A stretch of DNA of 64,000 nt from Actinomyces capricornis (lineage in GTDB: Bacteria > Actinomycetota > Actinomycetes > Actinomycetales > Actinomycetaceae): assembly GCF_019974135.1 (NCBI RefSeq), contig NZ_AP025017.1:1550001-1614000 (forward strand). The letters run 5' to 3'. Made by a program: the position numbers and the translations under genes. A model generated the notes under the pieces. It was not told the origin of the DNA, made no database searches, and saw nothing but the letters and a program-made list of their open reading frames with translations. Below are positions 39,191-46,368 of this stretch, piece after piece (position 1 is the first letter of the stretch; each line of letters begins with the position of its first letter).

Positions 39191-40204
39191 ATGGCTCGCA
39201 GCCTCCCTTTCATAGAGATCATCGAGTGCCTCGACCCCCACCCCCAGTGGGTGCTGTGGCGCTTCCCCGATGAGGACGGGCGCATCAAGTCCGGCGCCCA
39301 GCTGGTGGTGCGCGAGAACCAGGCGGCCCTGCTGCTCTCACGGGGCCAGGCCTCCATGGTCTACGGCCCGGGCACCCACACCCTGCCCACCCACAACATC
39401 CCGGTCCTGTCGGACCTGGCGGGCTGGAAGTACGGATTCGCCTCCCCCCACATCTACGACGTCTTCTACGTCGCGGTCCGTCAGTTCGTCGACCTCAAGT
39501 GGGGAACGCCCGCGCCGGTGATGATGAGCGACCCCCAGTTCGGGCAGGTGCGGGTGCGGGCCTTCGGCTCCTACTCCGCGCGCGTGACCGACGTCGCCCG
39601 CTTCTTCCGCGAGTACGCCGGGGCCTACCCCATCCTGTCCATCCGGGACCTGGAGGTCCAGCTGCGCGACTACATCGCCGCGAAGTTCGGGGAGATCCTG
39701 GCCACCTCCGGGATCTCGGTGCGCGACGTCGCCGCCAACCTCTCGGCCGTCAACGCCAGGCTGGCCCCGGCCATCACCCCCTACTTCGAGGACCTGGGCG
39801 TGTCCATCACCCAATTCACCATCGCCTCGGTGACCCTGCCCGATGAGGTCAACAAGTACTACGACACCGTCACCTCGATGAACATGGTCGGGGATATGCA
39901 GCGCTTCCAGCAGTTCCAGACGGCCGCGGCCATCGGGGACCCCTCCACCGCGGTGGGCGCCGGGACGCAGGCCGGAATGGCCATGGGCATGATGATGGGC
40001 CAGATGCCCCAGGGCGCCGCCGCCGCGCAGGGGTACCCGGCGGCCCCGCCGATGCCGGCCCCCGCCGCCCCCGCGCCCGCCGCCCCGGCCGCCGGTGAGG
40101 ACCCGGTGGCCAGGCTCCAGCGGCTCAAGCAGCTGGCCGAGGCCGGGCTCATCACCGAGGACGAGTACGCGGCCAAGAAGGCCCAGATCCTGGAGGCCTT
40201 CTGA
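39191..40204 (+). CDS. SPFH-domain protein with C-terminal SHOCT motif (YdjI-like)
   Basis: A 337-residue protein. The start MARSLPFIEIIECLDPHPQW has AGGAG eight bases upstream. Residues 1-270 are an SPFH (stomatin/prohibitin/flotillin-like) domain of the virion-core/YdjI subtype, with SGAQLVVRENQAALLLSRGQ, VRAFGSYSARVTDVARFF and ISVRDVAANLSAVNARLAP. A Met/Gly- then Ala/Pro-rich linker leads to the SHOCT helix pair (RLQRLKQLAEAGLITEDEY). No membrane helix is present. In Bacillus subtilis YdjI helps bring PspA to the membrane together with the zinc-ribbon protein YdjG. Here it leads an eight-gene run, with a one-base overlap (TGATG) to a zinc-ribbon gene. Confidence 0.85.
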   Translation: MARSLPFIEIIECLDPHPQWVLWRFPDEDGRIKSGAQLVVRENQAALLLSRGQASMVYGPGTHTLPTHNIPVLSDLAGWKYGFASPHIYDVFYVAVRQFVDLKWGTPAPVMMSDPQFGQVRVRAFGSYSARVTDVARFFREYAGAYPILSIRDLEVQLRDYIAAKFGEILATSGISVRDVAANLSAVNARLAPAITPYFEDLGVSITQFTIASVTLPDEVNKYYDTVTSMNMVGDMQRFQQFQTAAAIGDPSTAVGAGTQAGMAMGMMMGQMPQGAAAAQGYPAAPPMPAPAAPAPAAPAAGEDPVARLQRLKQLAEAGLITEDEYAAKKAQILEAF

Positions 40205-40440
40205 TGGGCGAGTCCCTCATCGAGCGGATGCGCCGCCGCGCCCAGCAGCAGGGGCAGGCCTCGACCGCCTCCTCCATCCAGTACGCCCGCGACGAGCTGG
40301 GAGCCACGGTGCGCACCTGCCCCGGCTGCGGCGCGGGGCGCCAGGAGCCCTACGACCTGGCCGAGTGCGTCTACTGCGGCTACGTCTTCGTCACCGCGGG
40401 GCGCCAGGAGGGCGATCCCGGACAGTCCTACCGCTCCTAG
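40204..40440 (+). CDS. small zinc-ribbon protein
   Basis: A 78-residue protein. Its basic N-terminal helix (SLIERMRRRAQQQGQA) is followed by one zinc ribbon, CPGCG near residue 39 and CVYCGYVF about 15 residues on, then a short polar tail. The ATG shares one base with the SPFH stop, so the two are made together. It has no enzyme motif; a structural or adaptor role beside the SPFH protein is inference. Confidence 0.8.
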   Translation: MGESLIERMRRRAQQQGQASTASSIQYARDELGATVRTCPGCGAGRQEPYDLAECVYCGYVFVTAGRQEGDPGQSYRS

Positions 40441-40613
40441 GAGCTGCGCCGACGCGCAGACGCCTCGGCCCCCCGCCCCGGCGCCGCGCGGCACCGGCCC
40501 CCGGTACCGGCCTGGCCGGCCCGCTCCGCCCCACCATCCCAGACCACCCTCCCCAGACGATCACCCAGACCACATCCTGCTTTTCCAGCACTCCCCACCA
40601 TGAGGAGACACAC

Positions 40614-41675
40614 ATGGCCCACTACACCCACTACGAGCAGCAGCTCCAGGCCCTGACCCAGCGCCTGGAGGTCTACATGGACCGCATGGAGGCCCGCGCC
40701 CGCGAGTTCGCCGCCGAGGCCGCCCCCACCGCCGCCGAGCTCCAGGCCAAGGACCCGGCCTCGGTCGGCTCCTTCCGCATGGAGGTCCAGCGCCAGATCA
40801 TGTTCCTTCACACCAAGGCCGAGCGCGCCTACGAGCAGCACTTCGGCCCCTATGAGGACCTGGACGATGACGATGTGTCCATGGATGAGCACGCCCTGCT
40901 CCAGACCTACTGGGAGCAGGCCGAGCACAGGGTTGACGACTTCGAGGACCGCCTGGAGCGGGTCGTCGACGGCATCTTCGCCCAGGGCGAGGCCGCCCAG
41001 GCCAAGGGCGGCTGGGACCAGGCCATCGCCGACTGGCGCCAGGCCCAGCAGACCTTCACCTGCAGCCAGTGCGGCGCCCCCGTGGCCCTGCCCGAGCTCT
41101 ACCACGTGGCCGTCTACGTCACCTGCCAGGGCTGCGGCTCGCGCGTGACCTTCCAGCCCTCCCAGGCCATGCAGGCCGCCCCGATGGTGGCCGAGGACCT
41201 GGCCAAGGCCGAGTGCCACGAGGAGTGGGAGCGCTCCGAGCAGGACTGGAGCGACATCGGCGGTATGCAGTTCGTCCACTACGTCTACTACGTCACCTCC
41301 CACCACCGCGTCATGAGCCGGATGCTGCCCTTCTACGCTCGCACCCAGGCCGAGGCCCTGCGCCGCGACATCCAGCAGGCCTGGACGATCATGACCGAGC
41401 AGGGCCAGCCCGACAGCGTGACCCCCCAGTACTACGAGATGGAGTACCTCAACGCCGTGGGCAATCTCGGCACCAGCATCATGGCGATGACCCGGTCCGG
41501 CCACACCGAGCACCGCGAGCTGCTCCTGCAGACCGTCCGGGACATCATGCGCCCCGGCGACGCCCTGGCCCAGTCCATCCTCGAGGGCACCTTCACCGAG
41601 GCCATGTGGGATCAGCGCATCGAGGCCGCCAACCGCCTTCCCGCCGAGTTCCCCAGCCCCCTGGACTCCATCTGA
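40614..41675 (+). CDS. uncharacterised protein with internal zinc ribbon
   Basis: A 353-residue soluble protein I cannot name. It starts MAHYTHYEQQLQALTQRLEV after GAGGAGA. The N-terminal ~140 residues are charged and helical (EDLDDDDVSMDEHALLQTYW), probably coiled coil. A zinc ribbon of two CxxC pairs follows (CSQCGAPV and CQGCGSRV, near residues 145 and 167). The C-terminal half is helical, rich in His/Tyr/Gln (FVHYVYYVTSHHRVMSRM). Its place between SPFH/zinc-ribbon and DUF6620-like genes suggests it belongs to the same complex. Confidence 0.78.
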   Translation: MAHYTHYEQQLQALTQRLEVYMDRMEARAREFAAEAAPTAAELQAKDPASVGSFRMEVQRQIMFLHTKAERAYEQHFGPYEDLDDDDVSMDEHALLQTYWEQAEHRVDDFEDRLERVVDGIFAQGEAAQAKGGWDQAIADWRQAQQTFTCSQCGAPVALPELYHVAVYVTCQGCGSRVTFQPSQAMQAAPMVAEDLAKAECHEEWERSEQDWSDIGGMQFVHYVYYVTSHHRVMSRMLPFYARTQAEALRRDIQQAWTIMTEQGQPDSVTPQYYEMEYLNAVGNLGTSIMAMTRSGHTEHRELLLQTVRDIMRPGDALAQSILEGTFTEAMWDQRIEAANRLPAEFPSPLDSI

Positions 41676-41732
41676 CCCCCTGCGGGACACCCTCCACCGC
41701 CTCCCACCGAACCTCCCGAAAGGACCCAGACC

Positions 41733-43133
41733 ATGGCCGGATTCCTCCAGAGGGCCAAGAACGCCACGAAGAACGCAGCCAAGCAGACGGTGGCCAACGC
41801 CGGCGCCAACGCCCTGTCCAGCGCCATCAACCAGGGCACCGCCGCCCTGGGCCTCGAGACCAACATCCAGGTCAAGGCCCCCGATGTCACCTCCGGCTCC
41901 TCGGGCGGCTACGACCCCGACACCTACTACCGGGTCGACGTCGCCCACGGCTTCTCCCGCCCCATGGACCACGGACTGCCCGGCGATGAGATCGCCTTCC
42001 TCCAGTACCCCCAGGCCCCCGCCACGCTGCCCCCCGGCGCCGCCGACTACGCCCGGGCCTGGTGGCAGCCCTGGGGCAGCCTGCTCGAGGGGCACATCGA
42101 CATCGCCCGCGCCCTGGAGGCCGGCGACGCCGCCGGCGCCCAGCAGCTGCTCTACCGCTGGGAGCAGGGCATCAGTCAGGCCCGCACCGCGGCCCACCAG
42201 CTCGGCGACTTCAACGGGGCGCGCACCCTGTCGGTGGCCGTCGACGACGTCAACGAGCACTTCGAGAACGTGGCGGACGCGCTGCGCGAGTACATGAACT
42301 GCCGCTCCCTGGGCCAGGACCCCTCGGGGGCCGTGGAATCCGCCCAGGCCTGCATCGTCAACATGCATGTGGCCCTCAACCGGCCCGTGGCCGCCTTCTT
42401 CGCCGACCCCTCCGGCGCTGCCACCGCCCAGGCGGAGGCCGAGGCCTACGCCGGAATGCCGGGTATGGCCGGGATGCCGGGTATGGCCGGAATGCCGGGG
42501 ATGCCCGGCATGATGCCGGGAGCCGGCGCCGACACCTCCGGCCCGGAGTTCGCCCCCGTCCAGGGGGTCTCCTTCCACGACTATGTGGCCGGCTCCCAGC
42601 GCATCCAGGAGGGGGTCTCCGCCGACGTCGTGGCCAAGGTCCTGGGCGTGGAGCGCCCCATGTGGGACGCGGCCGCCAACGAGTGGCTCACGCGAATGAC
42701 CCAGACCCACCCCATGAGCGTGGGAATGCAGTACACCCCGCTGTCCCAGACCCCCCACCCCAGGCTCACCCCCGAGGCCTGCGCCGCCGCGGGCGGGGGC
42801 CCCTCCGCGCTGCCGGGAGGGGTCGACAACTCCGGGCGCCTGCGCACCGACATGGACTTCTACATCGAGGCCGCCGCCGCGGGCCAGGCGGCCGCCGAGG
42901 CGGGCATCGACGCCGGGGGCTACCTGGAGTCCAACTACGGGGTGACCGTCATGCAGGTCTCCAACGCCGGCGTCGCCTGGATGTCCAACCCGGCCAACAT
43001 CTCGCGCATCACCACCCTCCAGCAGGCCAAGGCCAAGGAGATCTTCACCTCCATCACCGGCTACTCCAACGACGTCGCCCCCGGCGCCCTGCCCGACGGC
43101 GTGGAGGACATCGCCGCCGATATCGAGTTCTGA
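41733..43133 (+). CDS. DUF6620-like protein with GMPGMAGMPG repeats
   Basis: A 466-residue protein. The N-terminal part starts MAGFLQRAKNATKNAAKQTV and includes YRVDVAHGFSRPMDHGLPG and a helical bundle to about residue 230. A Met/Gly/Pro repeat (AGMPGMAGMPGMAGMPGMPG) separates it from a C-terminal part with VSFHDYVAGSQRIQEGVSAD, MWDAAANEWLTRMTQTHPMS and YLESNYGVTVMQVSNAGV, which resembles DUF6620. No signal peptide or membrane helix. It lies 57 bases after the zinc-ribbon protein and ahead of two YbjN-like genes. Function unknown. Confidence 0.75.
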   Translation: MAGFLQRAKNATKNAAKQTVANAGANALSSAINQGTAALGLETNIQVKAPDVTSGSSGGYDPDTYYRVDVAHGFSRPMDHGLPGDEIAFLQYPQAPATLPPGAADYARAWWQPWGSLLEGHIDIARALEAGDAAGAQQLLYRWEQGISQARTAAHQLGDFNGARTLSVAVDDVNEHFENVADALREYMNCRSLGQDPSGAVESAQACIVNMHVALNRPVAAFFADPSGAATAQAEAEAYAGMPGMAGMPGMAGMPGMPGMMPGAGADTSGPEFAPVQGVSFHDYVAGSQRIQEGVSADVVAKVLGVERPMWDAAANEWLTRMTQTHPMSVGMQYTPLSQTPHPRLTPEACAAAGGGPSALPGGVDNSGRLRTDMDFYIEAAAAGQAAAEAGIDAGGYLESNYGVTVMQVSNAGVAWMSNPANISRITTLQQAKAKEIFTSITGYSNDVAPGALPDGVEDIAADIEF

Positions 43134-43248
43134 TCCCGCGCCGTCGGCCGGTGCACGGCCGGCGGCGCCCCGCAGGGCGGGACACCACCCCTGGCAGGCC
43201 GGCGCCGTCGTCGGCCATCATGGACACCACTGAACGGAAGGTGCGCGT

Positions 43249-43698
43249 ATGAGCACACAACCAGCCGTGACCCTGGAGCGGGTCGAGTCCTGGCTCACGG
43301 GCGAGGACCTGGTCTTCGAGCATGATGACGAGGGCGACATCATGGTCGGCTTCGAGAACTGCTACTTCGCCTTCTACATGCAGGCCGAGGGCGAGCTGCT
43401 GCTGGCGCGCGCCTACTGGCGCGGCCGCTTCCCGGTCGAGCAGATGCCCGAGCTGCACGACCTGGCCGACTCCCGCCACCAGAAGACCTACGGCCCGCGC
43501 CTGTCCGTCCTGACCTCGCCGGGCGAGGAGGGGCAGGACAGCGCCATCCTGGGCACCCAGATGGTCGAGTACGTGGCCCAGGGCCGCAGCGACGAGCAGC
43601 TGGCGGCCTTCATGGACCTGGTGATGAGGATGAACATGCGCCTGTTCGCCGATATCGAGGAGCGCTACCCGGCGCTCGTGACCTGGGGGGATGACTGA
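43249..43698 (+). CDS. YbjN-like domain protein 1
   Basis: A 149-residue acidic protein with the YbjN / type III secretion chaperone-like alpha-beta fold: VTLERVESWLTGEDLVFEHD, GFENCYFAFYMQ, LLLARAYWRGRFP, and the C-terminal VEYVAQGRSDEQLAAFMDLV. YbjN proteins have no enzyme motif and are thought to act as chaperones or scaffolds. It overlaps the next, related gene by TGATG, and the two may form a heterodimer. Confidence 0.75.
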   Translation: MSTQPAVTLERVESWLTGEDLVFEHDDEGDIMVGFENCYFAFYMQAEGELLLARAYWRGRFPVEQMPELHDLADSRHQKTYGPRLSVLTSPGEEGQDSAILGTQMVEYVAQGRSDEQLAAFMDLVMRMNMRLFADIEERYPALVTWGDD

Positions 43699-44246
43699 TG
43701 GCCTGGTGGAACAAGCCCGCGGGGAGCCTGACCCCCTCGGTGAGTGTGGACCGGGTGGCCGCCTGGTTCACCTCCCACTCCTACACCTATGAGCTCGACC
43801 GCGACGAGGGCGCCGTCTACTCGGGCTTCGACGGGGTGTCCTACATGTTCAAGGTCGCCGGCGACCCGCTCTTCGTCATCCACGGCCGCTACCTGACCAC
43901 CCTGCCCACCGATGAGCAGACCGTGGAGCGGGTGCGCGCGGTGGCCCGCCGGGTGGCCGACTCCCGGATCATGCCCGCCGTCTACCTCGTCATCGACGAG
44001 CACGGGCTGGGGCTGCACGCGGAGGCCACCTCCAGCACGGGGGCCGGGCTCAATGACGAGCAGTTCGCCGGGGTCATGGACTTCCTCATCGGCGGGGTCG
44101 ACGGCGCCATCACCGAGATCCTCGCCGAGCTGGATCTGCCCTCGCCCGCGCAGGCCCTGGATGCCCCCGCCCCGGCTCCCGAGCCGGGGCAGGCCGAGGG
44201 CGCAGGGGCCCAGGACCCGGAGGGCCCGGCCGCCGGGGACGCCTGA
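43698..44246 (+). CDS. YbjN-like domain protein 2
   Basis: A 182-residue relative of the preceding protein: VSVDRVAAWFTSHSYTYELD, YSGFDGVSYMFKVAGDPLFV, IHGRYLTTLPTDEQTVERV and DEQFAGVMDFLIGGVDGAI follow the same plan. The C-terminal ~35 residues are a Pro/Ala/Gly tail. Its ATG shares one base with the upstream stop. After its stop come 252 gene-free bases before the Hsp90-like gene, in which I see no clear promoter or hairpin. Confidence 0.75.
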   Translation: MAWWNKPAGSLTPSVSVDRVAAWFTSHSYTYELDRDEGAVYSGFDGVSYMFKVAGDPLFVIHGRYLTTLPTDEQTVERVRAVARRVADSRIMPAVYLVIDEHGLGLHAEATSSTGAGLNDEQFAGVMDFLIGGVDGAITEILAELDLPSPAQALDAPAPAPEPGQAEGAGAQDPEGPAAGDA

Positions 44247-44498
44247 GGCGTGCCGGCCCGGCGCTGCGAGAGCCCCACCCGGCGCGGTGGCGGCTCCCGC
44301 AGCGGTCCCGGCGACTCGTGACCACGCGGGATCGGTGAGGCGGATGGTGCTGCCGTGGCGCTTGCGCGGGCTGGGAACTGTCATGAGGCTTCCAGTCAAG
44401 CGGCGGATACTGACCGGGTTGCCCTGGAGCCCGTCTGTGGTCGAATCTAGGACTCTGCGCTGTTGCACATCATGACAGGAAGGAACCCCCACACACCT

Positions 44499-46289
44499 AT
44501 GGCGACGTTCCAGGTTGACCTGCGCGGGATGGTGGACCTCCTCTCGCGCAACCTCTACTCGGGTCCGCGCGTCTATGTGCGCGAGCTGCTGCAGAACACC
44601 GTGGATGCTATTGCCGCGCGTCGCCAGCAGGAGCCCGACTGCCCCGCTCGGGTGACCCTCACCATCGAGGGCTCCAGCCTGAGCTGCCGGGACACCGGCG
44701 TGGGCCTGACCCTCCAGGAGGCCTCCAGCCTGCTGTCCACCATCGGCGCCTCCTCCAAGCGCGACGAGCTGGGCCTGTCGCGGGGGGACTACCTGGGCCA
44801 GTTCGGCATCGGCATGCTCTCCTGCTTCATGGTCTCCGGGGAGATCCTCGTCCGCTCCCGCTCGGCCCGCCAGGCCGGCGCCCCCACCGTTGAGTGGCGG
44901 GGGCGCACTGATGGCACCTACGAGGTGCGCGCCCTGGAGCCCCACGAGCCGGGCAACCTGGACAGTCCGGGCACCAGCGTGGAGATCATGGGCCTGCCGG
45001 GGGAGCCCTGGCTCCAGGCCGACACCGTGCGGGCCCTGGTCGATGAGTTCGGCGCCCTGCTGCCCATCGACGTCGAGGTGCGCAGTACCGGCACCTCGAC
45101 CCGCCACGCCCACCAGGACGCCCCCTGGGAGCTGACCCGCCGCGAGCAGCACCGCTGGTGCGCCGAGAACCTGGGCGGGGAGCCCTTCGACATCATCGGC
45201 CTGGAGGTGCCCGCCGCGGGCCTCAAGGGCCTGGCCGCCGTCGTCACCGCCGCCCACCCCACGGCCACCTCCCACCACACCGCCTACGTCAAGCGGATGC
45301 TCGTCTCGCGCTCGGCCGAGGGCCTGGCCCCCGAATGGGCCTACTTCGTGCGCGTCGTGGCCGACTCCAGCCACCTGCGACTGACCGCCTCGCGCGAGCA
45401 GCTCATGGACGACGACCTGCGCGCCGAGACCCGTGAGGCCATCGGGGCGGCGGTGCGCTCCTGGATGGAGCGCCTGGCCCGCACCGCCCCGGGGCGCTTC
45501 GCCGAGTTCGTGGGGGCCCATGCGGTGGGCCTGCGCTCGGTGGCGGTCACCGACCCGGACATGCTCGAGCTCGTCGTGCGCCACGCCCCGGTGGAGACCA
45601 CGCAGGGGGCCCGCACCCTGGCCCAGCTGGCCGCCGGCGGCGAGAAGGTGCGCTTCACCCGCACCGTGGACCAGTACCGCGCCCTGGCCGATGTGGCCGG
45701 CTCCCAGGGCATCGTCCTGGTCAATGCCGGCTACGCCTACGAGGAGGAGGTCATCTCCGCCTTCCTGGCGCGCACCGACCTGCTCGACCCGGCCGCCGAT
45801 ATCGCCCTGGTGGACCCCGGCGAGCTCCTCGACGCCTTCTCCCCCTGCTCCCCGGCGGAGGAGGCCGAGGCCATGGACATCCTCATGATGGCCTCCCGGG
45901 CCATTGATCCCGAGGACTGCGAGGTGGTCATGCGCCGCTTCGAGCCCGCCACCCTGCCCGCGCTCTACCTGCCCGACCCCGACCTGGCCGGCAGGGTGGC
46001 GGCGCGCACCTCCCGCAAGGCCGCCACGGGCGTGTGGTCGCAGGTGCTGGGGGTCACCGACCCCTTCGCCGGCTCCCATGTGCCCCGGCTCGTGCTCAAC
46101 CGCACCAACCCCCTGGTGGTGCGCCTGGTGACGGCGCGCGCCGACGACGCCGTGGTCACCAGCACCCTGCGGGGGCTCTACATCCAGTGCCTCCTGCTGG
46201 GGCGCCAGCCCCTGGGCCCCAAGGAGCGCTCCTGGGCCGCCGAGACCCTCGGCTCCCTGCTCGACTCTGCCCTGCCGGACTCGATATGA
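44499..46289 (+). CDS. Hsp90-family (HtpG-like) GHKL ATPase
   Basis: A 596-residue Hsp90-like chaperone ATPase. The N-terminal Bergerat fold is complete: catalytic E29 and N33 in RELLQNTVDA, D65-x-G67-x-G69 in DTGVGLT, and the lid GQFGIGMLS at 100-107. The middle domain includes YVKRMLVSRSAEGLAPEWAY and SSHLRLTASREQLMDD, with the ATP-sensing arginines expected there. The C-terminal part differs from standard HtpG. The start MATFQVDLRGM was taken as the fold begins at once; an ATG nine codons earlier is possible. It lies 79 bases before the repeat protein. A partner chaperone for this module is inference. Confidence 0.88.
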   Translation: MATFQVDLRGMVDLLSRNLYSGPRVYVRELLQNTVDAIAARRQQEPDCPARVTLTIEGSSLSCRDTGVGLTLQEASSLLSTIGASSKRDELGLSRGDYLGQFGIGMLSCFMVSGEILVRSRSARQAGAPTVEWRGRTDGTYEVRALEPHEPGNLDSPGTSVEIMGLPGEPWLQADTVRALVDEFGALLPIDVEVRSTGTSTRHAHQDAPWELTRREQHRWCAENLGGEPFDIIGLEVPAAGLKGLAAVVTAAHPTATSHHTAYVKRMLVSRSAEGLAPEWAYFVRVVADSSHLRLTASREQLMDDDLRAETREAIGAAVRSWMERLARTAPGRFAEFVGAHAVGLRSVAVTDPDMLELVVRHAPVETTQGARTLAQLAAGGEKVRFTRTVDQYRALADVAGSQGIVLVNAGYAYEEEVISAFLARTDLLDPAADIALVDPGELLDAFSPCSPAEEAEAMDILMMASRAIDPEDCEVVMRRFEPATLPALYLPDPDLAGRVAARTSRKAATGVWSQVLGVTDPFAGSHVPRLVLNRTNPLVVRLVTARADDAVVTSTLRGLYIQCLLLGRQPLGPKERSWAAETLGSLLDSALPDSI

Positions 46290-46368
46290 GCCCGCCAGCG
46301 ATCCGGCGGCCCCGGCCCGCCACGACTTTCAGGACCACCTCGGCCCCATTCATCGGAAGGACCCACCC

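Noticed and set aside
42460-42520. Repeated ATGCCGGG/ATGGCCGG units as a CRISPR-like or intergenic repeat
   Set aside because: They are in-frame codons for the Gly-Met-Pro repeat of the DUF6620-like protein.
40437-42758. 773-codon minus-strand frame opposite the zinc-ribbon and DUF6620-like genes
   Set aside because: Gly/Val/His-rich shadow of plus-strand coding; no motif or ribosome site.
44461-44475. TTGCACATC near the Hsp90-like start, as a third copy of the palindromic repeat
   Set aside because: No matching GATGTGCA arm or GATCATGCGG core within 120 bases on either side.
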